Positions 35,608 through 44,624 of a stretch of DNA of 49,402 nt are shown piece after piece. The stretch is from Saprospiraceae bacterium (GTDB taxonomy: Bacteria; Bacteroidota; Bacteroidia; Chitinophagales; Saprospiraceae). Position 1 is the first letter of the stretch. Every line of letters begins with the position of its first letter. Both the position numbers and the translations under genes were made by a program. Under the pieces are notes generated by a model. That model ran no database searches. It saw nothing but the letters and a program-made list of their open reading frames with translations, and was not told the DNA's origin. The stretch lies in assembly GCA_027488855.1 (NCBI GenBank), contig JAIYAV010000174.1, positions 1 through 49,402 of the forward strand. The letters run 5' to 3'.

Positions 35608-38574
35608 ATGCGATCTTTATACACTCTGCTCCTATTGGGCGCGACTGGTTTTTTTTCGCAGTTGCAAGCCCAGGTTACCATCACCGGGAAGGTAACGGAT
35701 GAAAAAAAAGAGGCGCTGATCGGCGTCAATATTCAGGTTAAAAACACGACCCTTGGCGGGGTCACCGATCTTGAAGGCAATTACAGCCTGGAAGTTCCCG
35801 ATGGCCAAGCCATCCTGATTTTCACCTACACGGGTTTCCAAACCCAAGAAATATCTGTCAAAGGCCGCACGAGTGTCGATGCAATCATGGGTGAAGCCAC
35901 CCTGATGATCAACGAGGTGGTCGTAGTGGGTTATGGCACCCAGCGCAAAAGTGACCTGACCGGCTCGGTAGGTTCCATCAAATCCAGTGAATTACAAAAA
36001 GTAGCGGCCTCCAACGTAACCCAGGCCCTGCAAGGCAAAATTGCCGGGGTCAACGTCAGTTCGGCTTCCGGTCGGCCTGGTGAAGGGCCCGTCATTCGTA
36101 TTAGGGGTACCGGGACTTTGAACAATGCCAATCCCATCTACGTGGTCGATGGCCTCATCCTCGACAACATCGACTTCCTCAACCCCAGCGACATCGAAAG
36201 TATGGAAGTGCTCAAAGATGCTTCCGCTGCCGCCATCTACGGTACCCGTGGCTCCAATGGGGTTGTACTCATCACGACCAAAAAAGGGATTCGTGGCCAA
36301 AAAGCCCAGTTTAACTTCAGCGCTTACAACGGCATTCAACAAGTGGGCAAAAGATTGGATCTGGCCACCGGATCCGAATACGCCAGTTTGGTGAATGAAT
36401 TTTACCGCAATGCGGGCGGCGCAGCGCCTTACCCGAATCCTGAATCTTTTGGGGCAGGCACCGATTGGCAGGACGTCATCTTCCGCGATGCCTCCATCCA
36501 AAACTACAACCTCAGCATCCGGGGTGGCTCCGAAGCCATGACTTACAGCATCAGCGGCGATGCCTTCCTCCAGAACGGGATCATCCGCAGCTCGTATTTC
36601 AACCGCTATTCCTTGCGGGTCAACAACGAATACAACCTCATCAAAGGGGTAAAACTGGGGCACAACCTGGCCTTTATTTCCAGTGCCAACAACCGCGAAC
36701 CCGGTGGCATCGTGTTCAATTCCTACGCTGCCGACCCCACCGTGGTGGCCATCAACGAAGCGGGGAAATACGGCAGTACCTCCACCAACTCCAATGTGAG
36801 TAACCCCGCAGCGCAATTGGAGTACAACAGCTACAACCGTGGCTATGGCCAGCAGCTCAATGGCAATGCTTACCTAGAAATATATCCAATCAAAAACCTG
36901 ACTGCCCGCAGTAGCTTTGGGTTCAACAGCATCAACAGCCGGGGCAAAGGTTACGAGCCCCAGTTTGAAGTGGACGACAAACAACGCAACCCCCAAAGTC
37001 GCATCAACGCCGAATTTTCGCGCTACAACGATTGGCAATGGGAAAACACGCTAAATTATTCGCGCGAAATTGGCATTCACCGCTTCAGCATTCTGGCGGG
37101 TTACACCCAACAAGCCCGCAGTGGAGAACGCATCGGCGGCTCCCGTCAACGGCTGATTGGCGACACTGAAGAGTTCTTTTACCTGGATGCAGGCGATGTT
37201 GAAACCGCCACCAACTACAACATTGGCAACAATCCTGAGCGTTACCAATCACTCTTGTTCCGTGCCAATTACAACCTGAAAGAACGTTACCTTTTTACGG
37301 CTACTTTCCGTCGTGACGGCTCATCCAAGTTTGGTTCTGAGCGCCGTTACGGCAATTTCCCCGCTTTCGCAGTAGCCTGGCGGGTGACGGAAGAGCCGTT
37401 TATGAAAGGTCAAAAAATAATCGACAACTTGAAGCTACGGGCCAGTTGGGGGCGTTTGGGCAATGATAAATTCCCTTCCGACGCCGCCATCCCAACCGTT
37501 ACCAATAACCTGAGTGCGGTATTTGGTGGTACAGAAAGCCTGAATTTTGGGGCTTCGCTCATCTCCCTGGCTAACCCATTTTTGCAATGGGAAGAAACCA
37601 ACAGTACCGACATCGGTGCAGAATTGGGCTTTCTGGACAATCGCCTGACCCTGGAAGTGGAATATTACCAGCGCAATACCAACAAGATTCTGGTGCCTGT
37701 GCCCATCCCTGACTACGTTGGCTCGGCCTCCAACCCCTTCGTCAACGCGGCGGATGTGCGCAACTCGGGTTTTGATTTCACCCTGAATTACCGCAATTCG
37801 GTAGGAAAACTCAACTACCGCTTTGGCGCATTGGCTTCTACCCTGAAAAATGAAGTGCTTTCCCTGGGTACGGGCAACGAAGCATTGTTCGCCTTCGCGA
37901 CCCGCACCATCGTTGGTCAATCCATCGGTTCTTTTTATGGATACAAAGTCGTTGGGGTGTACCAAAACGCCGAAGAAATTGCCGCAAACCCAGCGCGTGA
38001 AGCAGTGAAGCCTGGCGATCTGCGTTTTGAAGATACCAATGGCGATGGCATCGTAGACTCACAAGACCGTACTTACTTGGGTAGCCCCATTCCCAAGTTG
38101 ATTTATGGTTTCAATTTTGGATTTGACGCCTACGGATTTGATTTCTCCGTAGATTTCAATGGGGTGAGTGGCAACAAAATCTACAACAGCAAGCGGGCTG
38201 CCCGTGGTTTTGGGATTCCCAACTACGAAGCGTCCTTCCTGGAGCGCTGGACGGGACCTGGCACTTCCAATTTTGAACCTCGCATCACCAATGGTGGTTA
38301 TAATTATCAGGTATCGGAGCGCTTTTTGGAAGATGGTTCGTTCTTCCGTTTGCGCAGTGCGGTTTTGGGCTACAACCTGCCCAAAAGCTTGCTGGAACGC
38401 ATCAAGTTGAACAGCTTGCGGGTGTATGTCAGTGGGAACAACATTTTTACCCAAACAAAATACTCTGGTTTTACACCCGAAATATCCAGTGAGAACGTAT
38501 TACAAGTAGGCATCGATGGTGGAGTGTATCCATTGTCGCGTACCTGGTTGGCTGGTGTGAACATTTCATTTTAA
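35608..38574 (+). CDS. susC: SusC/RagA family TonB-linked outer membrane transporter
   Basis: 988 residues. A signal peptide (ending SQLQAQ) is followed by a CarboxypepD_reg domain (ITGKVTDEKKEALIGVNIQV, residues ~24-100), the family signature NEVVVVGYGTQ, a plug domain (VTQALQGKIAGVNVSSASGR, with PIYVVDGLILDNI and SMEVLKDASAAAIYGTRGSN) and a 22-strand-type barrel ending in WLAGVNISF with the terminal Phe. SusC proteins import oligosaccharides across the outer membrane with a SusD lipoprotein lid, powered by TonB. SusD follows 32 bp later. Its substrate should be a product of the upstream glycoside hydrolase, which suggests, without proof, a beta-1,2-glucan or related oligosaccharide. Confidence 0.93.
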   Translation: MRSLYTLLLLGATGFFSQLQAQVTITGKVTDEKKEALIGVNIQVKNTTLGGVTDLEGNYSLEVPDGQAILIFTYTGFQTQEISVKGRTSVDAIMGEATLMINEVVVVGYGTQRKSDLTGSVGSIKSSELQKVAASNVTQALQGKIAGVNVSSASGRPGEGPVIRIRGTGTLNNANPIYVVDGLILDNIDFLNPSDIESMEVLKDASAAAIYGTRGSNGVVLITTKKGIRGQKAQFNFSAYNGIQQVGKRLDLATGSEYASLVNEFYRNAGGAAPYPNPESFGAGTDWQDVIFRDASIQNYNLSIRGGSEAMTYSISGDAFLQNGIIRSSYFNRYSLRVNNEYNLIKGVKLGHNLAFISSANNREPGGIVFNSYAADPTVVAINEAGKYGSTSTNSNVSNPAAQLEYNSYNRGYGQQLNGNAYLEIYPIKNLTARSSFGFNSINSRGKGYEPQFEVDDKQRNPQSRINAEFSRYNDWQWENTLNYSREIGIHRFSILAGYTQQARSGERIGGSRQRLIGDTEEFFYLDAGDVETATNYNIGNNPERYQSLLFRANYNLKERYLFTATFRRDGSSKFGSERRYGNFPAFAVAWRVTEEPFMKGQKIIDNLKLRASWGRLGNDKFPSDAAIPTVTNNLSAVFGGTESLNFGASLISLANPFLQWEETNSTDIGAELGFLDNRLTLEVEYYQRNTNKILVPVPIPDYVGSASNPFVNAADVRNSGFDFTLNYRNSVGKLNYRFGALASTLKNEVLSLGTGNEALFAFATRTIVGQSIGSFYGYKVVGVYQNAEEIAANPAREAVKPGDLRFEDTNGDGIVDSQDRTYLGSPIPKLIYGFNFGFDAYGFDFSVDFNGVSGNKIYNSKRAARGFGIPNYEASFLERWTGPGTSNFEPRITNGGYNYQVSERFLEDGSFFRLRSAVLGYNLPKSLLERIKLNSLRVYVSGNNIFTQTKYSGFTPEISSENVLQVGIDGGVYPLSRTWLAGVNISF

Positions 38575-38606
38575 AGGCCTCCTAATTTGTTATAAAATCG
38601 AAACTC

Positions 38607-40100
38607 ATGCGCAAACAGTATTTATTTCGAATAACGACAAGTGCCATGCTGGTTTTGCTGCTGGCACCCGCTTGTCAAAATGGAGACTTTTTGGAGGTAA
38701 AACCACAAGGCGTGATCAACGCCAACAATTACTTCCAGACTGCTCAGCACGCCATTTGGTCGGTCAACGCCACGTACAATTCCTTACGGGATTGGAATCT
38801 GACGTCCTTCCCCTGGCTGGCCATGACGGATATTGTTACCGACGATGCGGTCAAAGGGAGCTTCCCTGCTGACGCACAGCGCCTCACTGCATTTGATGAT
38901 TTCAGTTGGGATCCCGGTTTCCCGGAAGACATTCGCGGGTCTTGGCGTGGCCATTACCAAGGCATTTTCCGCGCCAATGTAGCCATTGCAGGCATTCCCA
39001 AGGTGCCCGCGATGGATGAAACCTTGCGTAAAAGATTGATCGGGGAAGCCAAATTCCTCCGTGCCCATTTTTACTTCAATCTGGTACGCTGGTTTGGCGA
39101 TTTACCCCTGATCACACGGCCACTGACTCAGGACGAGTTTTATACCCAAACCCGCGCAGCAACTGCGGAGATTTACAAGTTGATTGCTGCTGACCTTACC
39201 GAAGCCATTGCCAGTTTGCCGGAAAAATCAGCCTATGCGCCTGAAGATTTGGGGCGGGTGACCAAAGGTGCCGCCCGGGGTTTGTTGGCAAAAGTCTATT
39301 TGACCACCAAGGATTATGTCAATGCAGAAAAGTACGCGTTGGAGGTGATCAATTCCAATGAGTACAAACTGCTGGCGGATTACCCCAAAATTTTCCTGCC
39401 CGAGGGTGAAAACTCCAGCGAGTCGGTTTTTGAAGTACAAGCCACCGCACTCGAAGCCTCCTATGCAGGCTCAACACCTTGGAACATGGTGCAGGGAGTA
39501 CGGGGTACGCCCAATCTGGGTTGGGGCTTCAATTTGCCTTCGGATGACCTGATGAAAGCCTTTGAATTTGGCGATCCGCGCCGCGATGCCACCGCTCTTT
39601 TGGTAGGCGAAGCCTTACCGGATGGATCGGCACTGGTGGAGGACAATCCACAAATGGAAAATGAGCGCTACAACCAAAAAGCCTGGACGCCAGCGCACGC
39701 TCTGCTGCAAGACAACGGGCCGAGCAACATCCGCATATTGCGCTACGCCGACGTTTTGCTCATTGCTGCTGAAGCCCTGAATGAAAACAACAAATCTCAA
39801 CAAGCGCTGATCCACCTCAATGCGGTGCGCATCCGGGCCCGAGGCACCCGCAGAAATATCCTGCCCGATGTTACCATCACAGAAAAGGCTGCCCTGCGCC
39901 AAAGAATCTGGCAAGAACGCCGGGTGGAATTAGCTATGGAGCAACAACGCTGGTTTGACCTGGTGCGAACGGGGCAAGTTGAAGCGAGAATGAAAGCCGT
40001 GGGCAAAAATTTTGTCAAAGGCAAACACGAGCTGTTCCCGATTCCACAAACGGAGATCGATTTGGCGGGGGGGAATATTGCGCAGAATCCAGGGTACTGA
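38607..40100 (+). CDS. susD: SusD/RagB family nutrient-binding outer membrane lipoprotein
   Basis: 497 residues with a lipoprotein signal (LLLAPAC, Cys23). It has the SusD-like N-terminal region (FLEVKPQGVINANNYFQTAQHA), TPR-like helices (RLIGEAKFLRAHFYFNLVRWFGDLPLIT), and the RagB C-terminal part (RILRYADVLLIAAEALNENN, IWQERRVELAMEQQRWFDLVRTG, LFPIPQTEIDL). It forms the surface lid of the SusC transporter and binds the incoming glycan. The gene is the last of the PUL; a 282-bp palindromic element follows 17 bp after the stop codon. Confidence 0.95.
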   Translation: MRKQYLFRITTSAMLVLLLAPACQNGDFLEVKPQGVINANNYFQTAQHAIWSVNATYNSLRDWNLTSFPWLAMTDIVTDDAVKGSFPADAQRLTAFDDFSWDPGFPEDIRGSWRGHYQGIFRANVAIAGIPKVPAMDETLRKRLIGEAKFLRAHFYFNLVRWFGDLPLITRPLTQDEFYTQTRAATAEIYKLIAADLTEAIASLPEKSAYAPEDLGRVTKGAARGLLAKVYLTTKDYVNAEKYALEVINSNEYKLLADYPKIFLPEGENSSESVFEVQATALEASYAGSTPWNMVQGVRGTPNLGWGFNLPSDDLMKAFEFGDPRRDATALLVGEALPDGSALVEDNPQMENERYNQKAWTPAHALLQDNGPSNIRILRYADVLLIAAEALNENNKSQQALIHLNAVRIRARGTRRNILPDVTITEKAALRQRIWQERRVELAMEQQRWFDLVRTGQVEARMKAVGKNFVKGKHELFPIPQTEIDLAGGNIAQNPGY

Positions 40101-40116
40101 TTCCTAGGATTCAAGG

Positions 40117-40398
40117 TAAAAGGCCTGACTCCCTCCGGGGAGGGTCGATTGGTTCTATTTTTAAACCACTTTGGATTGGGCTGCGCCCAATCGTTTTTAA
40201 TAACCGCGACGACGCGACGGCGCGACGATTCATTTGGCTGTGCCAAATGCGCGACGTAAGACGACGAAAAGGTGTGCGAAGCACACTTTCCGTCGCGCCG
40301 TCGCGTCGTCGCGGTTATTAAAAACGAGCAGCGAAGCTGCTTCAACAAATAAAAATTAGAACCAATCGACCCTGCCCTCCGGGAAGCTAGGCCTTTTA
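40117..40398. repeat. 282-bp nested palindromic element, MITE-like
   Basis: Outer termini TAAAAGGCCT (40117-40126) and its complement (40389-40398) continue into a matched pair at 40141-40157 and 40357-40373. A perfect 35-bp inverted pair lies inside (40193-40227 and 40291-40325). Four small hairpins have 3-nt loops: 40174-40192 and 40231-40249 (8-bp stems), 40272-40286 and 40327-40341 (6-bp stems, both reading GCGAAGC at the tip). It fills nearly the whole space between the convergent susD and caspase genes. No coding capacity is visible. It may be a non-autonomous mobile element and may double as a terminator. Confidence 0.8.
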
Positions 40399-40399
40399 T

Positions 40400-41224
40400 T
40401 TATCCAGAAAAAGGTACTGAGTCCAAAAACTGTGAGTCTGGTAGGCCATATTGGATGATTTGTGGCGTCTGATTGGGGCTGCGAAGCTGAACATCCTTCA
40501 GAATAGCCTGATAAAACGCCCTGTGATCCCCTATAAATCTCCCCCCATTCCAAATTTTCAACAACGAATAAGAAAATTCACTGTGTTGTAAATTTTTATT
40601 CTCTAGTGCTTTTTGGTTGCTTTTACACGCAGTAAGGGTAATCAATGAGACCTCCATTGGCTTTGACCGAGCACTACGGGTGTTTTTCATCAATTGATCA
40701 TAGAAGACCTGATTGTTGATGTAGGTTTGCATCTTTTTTTCCATTGTGAACAATTCTGTCTGGCTATTGTCCATGGGGGCAGACTCGCCATCTCTGCCAA
40801 TGGTGCCACTGTTGCAGGAATCAGAGACAAGCAAGATTCGAACTCCTTTTTTAAACTGGCACCAGGCCGCCCACAATTCATCGTCGAGGAACAAGCCATC
40901 GTACAAGCACCAGGCTTCATCCAATTTATCAACTTCCAATCTTTGTTTATCCTGCTCTTGTTGGCCATGTCCCGCATAATACACCACCACTAAATCACCA
41001 GGAGCGGCATCATTGGCAAGTGTATTTAGTTTTTGCTGCACATTGAGGCGGGTAGCCTGAGCGCGAAGCAAAATATGGGGAGTGTTGAATCCGCGCAACG
41101 CGATGATTTCACCATTTACTTTTTTTACCCCATCTTCCGCATAACGCAAAGCCCCCGTCCAGCCCATATAATGCTGCTTGTTGACTTCATTTAACCCAAT
41201 GAGGAGTGCGTGCTTTTTTCCCAT
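40400..41224 (-). CDS. Caspase-like (metacaspase, peptidase C14) protein
   Basis: 274 residues, a single caspase-fold domain without an attached effector or sensor. KKHALLIGLNEV is the first strand; the catalytic His86 lies in VVVYYAGHGQQ and Cys137 in LLVSDSCNSG, both intact. DEAWCLYDGLFLDDEL matches the acidic segment typical of metacaspases, which suggests an Arg/Lys preference after calcium activation. No signal peptide is visible, so it should be cytoplasmic. Such peptidases act in bacterial stress or defence-related proteolysis, but many are uncharacterised. It follows the DUF3298 lipoprotein gene by only 8 bp and is probably co-transcribed with it. Confidence 0.88.
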   Translation of the reverse strand: MGKKHALLIGLNEVNKQHYMGWTGALRYAEDGVKKVNGEIIALRGFNTPHILLRAQATRLNVQQKLNTLANDAAPGDLVVVYYAGHGQQEQDKQRLEVDKLDEAWCLYDGLFLDDELWAAWCQFKKGVRILLVSDSCNSGTIGRDGESAPMDNSQTELFTMEKKMQTYINNQVFYDQLMKNTRSARSKPMEVSLITLTACKSNQKALENKNLQHSEFSYSLLKIWNGGRFIGDHRAFYQAILKDVQLRSPNQTPQIIQYGLPDSQFLDSVPFSG

Positions 41225-41232
41225 GATTATTG

Positions 41233-42324
41233 TTATTTTATTATTTCTTTCAGTTCTTCAAACGGTACAAATACCTTCAACTCTCCCGCTGCATAAGACC
41301 CAATTTCATAAGGTACATAGTTAAAGCAGATGCCTTTTCCCGTGAGGAAAAAATTGCCATTGGGTTCAACTTTGTCTACAAAAAGTATTTCACTCAAATC
41401 CTGCGTGTTGAATTTTTTCTTGGCGCTTTCAGTCAGCGCTTGGGTAAGCACCGTTTCATAACCCGGTTTGAAGACGTCTTCCAAATTGATTTTTTTCTTT
41501 TTGACCAAATCAAAACTCGCACAAGCGGAGCCGTAGTTGCCATGCGCTCCCCCCGCGTAGCTGTAATCCATTACCGCGATACTGAGCAAATTGTCCTGAT
41601 TAAAAAGGACTTCCATTGTTTTATCCGCGTCGTAATTCAGGTACAGGTCATCCTCTCCTTCTTCCAACATTCCCGCTATTTCTTCGTGGTAATCTTTAAA
41701 AAACTGTTGCTGTTCCGCATCAAAAGCTTTTTGGGGATTTTTGTACACCTGCGCCAGAGAATCACCAACCATTTCTTGTAAAAGTGCGTCTTTCAACCAG
41801 TTTTCACTAGGAATAAAATACTCATAGCCAAAGTGGCCTTTGGGTGAATCTTTGCGGTCTTTATCGGCTGCTTCGGTTTTTTCGAGGCGCATGGCAGCGA
41901 ATTCCTGGGTTCCTTCGGGGAAAGTGAGCTTGAGCTCAAAGGAGGATTTTTTTCCACTAGCACTGGTGTATTCTCCACTATAGACCCCTTTTTCGAGTTT
42001 GCCTATGAAGCTTCCAAAAGGTTCGTCGCCAAGGGAATGTTCGGTCAAAATCAGTTGACCTTGTCCGGTGGAATCGGTGGAGGAATAAAAGCCGATGGGC
42101 TCTTGTGTATTTTCGTAGTGGTAATACCCATTGTACCAGGGATTGTCGTCGAAGTCCAGGTCTTGGAGCAAGTTCATCCGAATCGGCTCATTCCCAATGG
42201 TTCCTACAAAATGCAAATAAGCAAAGTCCTTTGAATCAGGTATTTGTTTGGTAGAATCGTTCCCCTTGGGGGTACAGGCAAAAGCTATTGAGGCTAAAAA
42301 CAAAGCAAAAAACAGTTTTTTCAT
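41233..42324 (-). CDS. DUF3298 (RsiV-like) domain lipoprotein
   Basis: 363 residues with a lipoprotein signal (LFLASIAFAC, Cys17). The first half is a beta-rich domain (GNEPIRMNLLQDLDFDDNPW, GVYSGEYTSASGKKSSFELKL). The second half matches the PdaC/DUF3298 region: an acidic EEIAGMLEEGEDD stretch, YSYAGGAHGNYGSACASFDL, KINLEDVFKPGYETVL and FVPFEELKEII. The AGGAHG motif is characteristic. Family members include the RsiV anti-sigma factor, which binds lysozyme; no anti-sigma part is present here, so only the extracytoplasmic sensor-like half is shared. Ligand unknown. It heads the two-gene unit with the caspase-like gene. Confidence 0.8.
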   Translation of the reverse strand: MKKLFFALFLASIAFACTPKGNDSTKQIPDSKDFAYLHFVGTIGNEPIRMNLLQDLDFDDNPWYNGYYHYENTQEPIGFYSSTDSTGQGQLILTEHSLGDEPFGSFIGKLEKGVYSGEYTSASGKKSSFELKLTFPEGTQEFAAMRLEKTEAADKDRKDSPKGHFGYEYFIPSENWLKDALLQEMVGDSLAQVYKNPQKAFDAEQQQFFKDYHEEIAGMLEEGEDDLYLNYDADKTMEVLFNQDNLLSIAVMDYSYAGGAHGNYGSACASFDLVKKKKINLEDVFKPGYETVLTQALTESAKKKFNTQDLSEILFVDKVEPNGNFFLTGKGICFNYVPYEIGSYAAGELKVFVPFEELKEIIK

Positions 42325-42455
42325 AAATGCTTATTTAGGTGTTTAACAGTTATACGACCAAAATAAAGGAATAATTGCCTTATTTTTCGGCCGAATTTGT
42401 TCAACAGTTGAGTACACAAAGCCTTTTTACTGGCTTTCAACTAAAACAACGCACG

Positions 42456-43316
42456 ATGATACAAAGAATCACAAGCTTTATGTTGCTCTTGAGTTTGATC
42501 ATGTTCAATGCATGTATCAACCTGACCTCCAAAGAAGAAGAAAGATTTGAAGAGCAGCAGGCCATTATTGAAAAGTACCTGAGCGATAAGGGCCTCACCG
42601 CTCAAAAAGATCCTTCCGGAATGTACTACATCAATACCCTGGAAGGGACTGGTAAATCCATTCGTTTCGACTCCACGGATTTGGTAACCTTCAACTACCG
42701 GGGCTACCTGATCGATGGCACCGAGTTTGACAAATCTGAAGCGGGCAAACCGATTACGGCTTCCTTACGGGGCCTCATTTCTGGCTTTCAGGTAGGCATT
42801 GCCAAAATGAAAAAGGGAGGCAAAGCAACCTTTATCATCCCTTCGGATTTGGCATATGGCTCAAATCCACCGCAGGGCATTCCTTCCAACGCGATCGTTA
42901 TCTTCGACGTTGAGTTGGTAGGCTTTGGTACGCAGGCGGAAAACGATGATGAAATCATCCGCAAGTACCTGACTGACAATAGCCTGACCGCTGAAAAGCA
43001 CTCTTCGGGCATGTACTACATCATCAGTGAGCCAGGTACTGGCGACAATGCCAGTGCAAACTCCGTGGTTACGGTCAAATACAAGGGGTATTTCACCGAC
43101 AAAAAGGTGTTCGATGAGACCAAAAACGGTGCAGTAGCGCAATTCCCTTTGAGCGGTGTGATTTCTGGCTGGAGAATTGCAGTGCCACTCCTGAAAAAAG
43201 GGGGTAAAGGGACTTTTTTATTCCCCTCCCGATTGGCTTATGGCCCAACAGGTAGCGGAAACGTTATCCCCGCAAATGCGGTGCTTATTTTTGATATTGA
43301 GTTGGTGAGTTTTTAG
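42456..43316 (+). CDS. FKBP-type peptidyl-prolyl cis-trans isomerase lipoprotein with two FKBP domains
   Basis: 286 residues from the ATG at 42456; the reading frame extends upstream to an ATG at 42375, but only the later start places a lipoprotein signal at the N-terminus (LSLIMFNAC, Cys20). Two FKBP domains follow, ~68-158 and ~190-286, each preceded by a similar segment (IEKYLSDKGLTAQKDPSGMYY and IRKYLTDNSLTAEKHSSGMYY), so the gene arose by internal duplication. Conserved FKBP residues are visible (YRGYLIDGTEFDKS, GFQVGIAKMKKGGKATFIIP, LAYGSNPPQGIPSNAIVIFDVEL). It would catalyse proline isomerisation during folding of envelope proteins. Confidence 0.9.
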   Translation: MIQRITSFMLLLSLIMFNACINLTSKEEERFEEQQAIIEKYLSDKGLTAQKDPSGMYYINTLEGTGKSIRFDSTDLVTFNYRGYLIDGTEFDKSEAGKPITASLRGLISGFQVGIAKMKKGGKATFIIPSDLAYGSNPPQGIPSNAIVIFDVELVGFGTQAENDDEIIRKYLTDNSLTAEKHSSGMYYIISEPGTGDNASANSVVTVKYKGYFTDKKVFDETKNGAVAQFPLSGVISGWRIAVPLLKKGGKGTFLFPSRLAYGPTGSGNVIPANAVLIFDIELVSF

Positions 43317-43338
43317 AATTGAAGTACCATAAGCGTTT

Positions 43339-43378
43339 AAAAATTCGCCATCTTCAAAGTGTAAGGTGGCGAATTTTT
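43339..43378 (+). terminator. Intrinsic terminator after the FKBP gene
   Basis: A perfect 12-bp stem, AAAAATTCGCCA (43339-43350) with TGGCGAATTTTT (43367-43378), has a 16-nt loop and a T-rich tail on the plus strand, 22 bp after the FKBP stop codon. Confidence 0.8.
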
Positions 43379-43400
43379 ATTTTTTATGACATTCTTCTTT

Positions 43401-43432
43401 ATTGCTTTCCAAATAAATTCAAGCTATTTTTG
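43401..43432 (+). promoter_or_regulatory. Bacteroidota-type promoter for the Uma2-like gene
   Basis: TATTTTTG at 43425-43432 fully matches the -7 consensus TAnnTTTG. ATTG at 43401-43404 differs in one base from TTTG at the -33 position, with a 20-bp spacer. The -7 element lies 15 bp before the ATG, so the leader would be very short. Confidence 0.5.
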
Positions 43433-43447
43433 TAAAAATCATCTACC

Positions 43448-44080
43448 ATGATTAGTGCCAAGCCTAATGCAACGGACACCATCTCCAGCACGCTCAAAGT
43501 AAAATTCCGCAATGGAATGCCTTTGCACTGGGACGGGCATGACATGAGCAGAGAAGAATTTTATGAATTTTGTGTAGAAAATCATCAATTGCGGATCGAG
43601 CGCAATGCCAACGGTCAACTCATCATTATGCCGCCCACTACTTCCGAAACTGGACATCGCAATTTTGAAATCAGTATTGAAATTGGCATTTGGAACAGGC
43701 GTTGTAAACTTGGCGTAGCCTTCGATTCTTCCACAGGTTTTACTTTGCCCAATGGCGCAGAACGATCACCAGATACCGCCTGGATTCGACAAGATCGGTG
43801 GGACGCATTGCCAAAAAGTGAGCAAAAAAAGTTTGCAAAAATTACGCCCGATTTTGTAGTCGAGCTGCGTTCAGAAAATCAAAGTTTGAGTGAGTTACGC
43901 GAAAAAATGGACGAATATATGGAGGCTGGTTGCCGATTAGGCTGGTTAGTTGATCCTCAGAAACGTCTCACTTATGTTTATGCGGAGAATGGGGAGATTA
44001 AAACGGTCAAATTTGAGGAGGTGTTGAGTGGTGGAGAAGTCTGTTCGGGCTTGGAGATAGTTATGGGTGAGGTAATTTAG
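43448..44080 (+). CDS. Uma2 family (DUF820) PD-(D/E)XK nuclease-like protein
   Basis: 210 residues matching the Uma2/DUF820 family, a restriction-endonuclease-fold group very common in cyanobacteria and frequent in filamentous Bacteroidota. Visible family features: MSREEFYEFCVENHQLRIER, the GQLIIMPPTTSETGHRN segment, GFTLPNGAERSPDTAWI (Asp109), PDFVVELRSENQSLSELREK (Asp135, Glu139) and MDEYMEAGCRLGWLVDPQ. Biochemical function is unknown; a metal-dependent DNA cleavage role has been proposed because of the fold. It has its own promoter and is not in an operon with a transposase here. Confidence 0.9.
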   Translation: MISAKPNATDTISSTLKVKFRNGMPLHWDGHDMSREEFYEFCVENHQLRIERNANGQLIIMPPTTSETGHRNFEISIEIGIWNRRCKLGVAFDSSTGFTLPNGAERSPDTAWIRQDRWDALPKSEQKKFAKITPDFVVELRSENQSLSELREKMDEYMEAGCRLGWLVDPQKRLTYVYAENGEIKTVKFEEVLSGGEVCSGLEIVMGEVI

Positions 44081-44196
44081 TGATCAACTCTATTTTATTG
44101 GAGCTTCGTAACTTACAGATAAACCAATGTTTTTCCGCTATTAGTAGCTTCCATTTTGAACAAATTCAAATTTAGTAAACCTCCAAAACATTTAAA

Positions 44197-44607
44197 ATGG
44201 AATATTTAATTGTGTCTTTTTTCACATTTTTAACCATAATCGTAATATCCTATTTTTCTATAGTATATCGAAAAAGAGATAGAGCTATGCTAAAAAAGCC
44301 GATAATCTTGATCGATGAAGAAATGAATAAAGTAAGCTTCATAATAAATCAAGTTTCTAAATCTGTTGACCTTTCAAAGGTAATCGAAGTGTTATTAATT
44401 ACTGAAAAAGAAATAAAAATTGTTAAATCGGACTTTTTAGGTTTCAATCTAATATTAATGTGCATAATAGGCGGAATAATTGGATTGTTAATCGATAGTA
44501 ATACTCCCACTCTGATATTTATAGGAATTGTTGGGGGCTCAATACTTGGCTATCTTTTTACTCCCAGTCAACAAAAAGGCTTAATCAAAAAATTGGACTT
44601 AGCTTAA
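44197..44607 (+). CDS. Small membrane protein, hypothetical
   Basis: 136 residues with an N-terminal transmembrane helix (YLIVSFFTFLTIIVISYFSIVY), a charged middle (DEEMNKVSFIINQVSKSVDL) and two C-terminal helices (FNLILMCIIGGIIGLLI and TLIFIGIVGGSILGYLF), the last with Gly-rich GxxxG spacing. No family is recognised. The coding DNA is distinctly more A/T-rich than the surrounding genes. It is followed 17 bp later by a SHOCT-domain protein, so the two probably form one unit; SHOCT proteins are often partners of membrane proteins. Confidence 0.65.
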   Translation: MEYLIVSFFTFLTIIVISYFSIVYRKRDRAMLKKPIILIDEEMNKVSFIINQVSKSVDLSKVIEVLLITEKEIKIVKSDFLGFNLILMCIIGGIIGLLIDSNTPTLIFIGIVGGSILGYLFTPSQQKGLIKKLDLA

Positions 44608-44624
44608 AAATTCAAGATACAGAT

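Noticed and set aside
42375-42455. Longer N-terminus for the FKBP protein
   Set aside because: It would bury the lipoprotein signal that begins at 42456; the shorter form has a canonical signal ending in Cys20.
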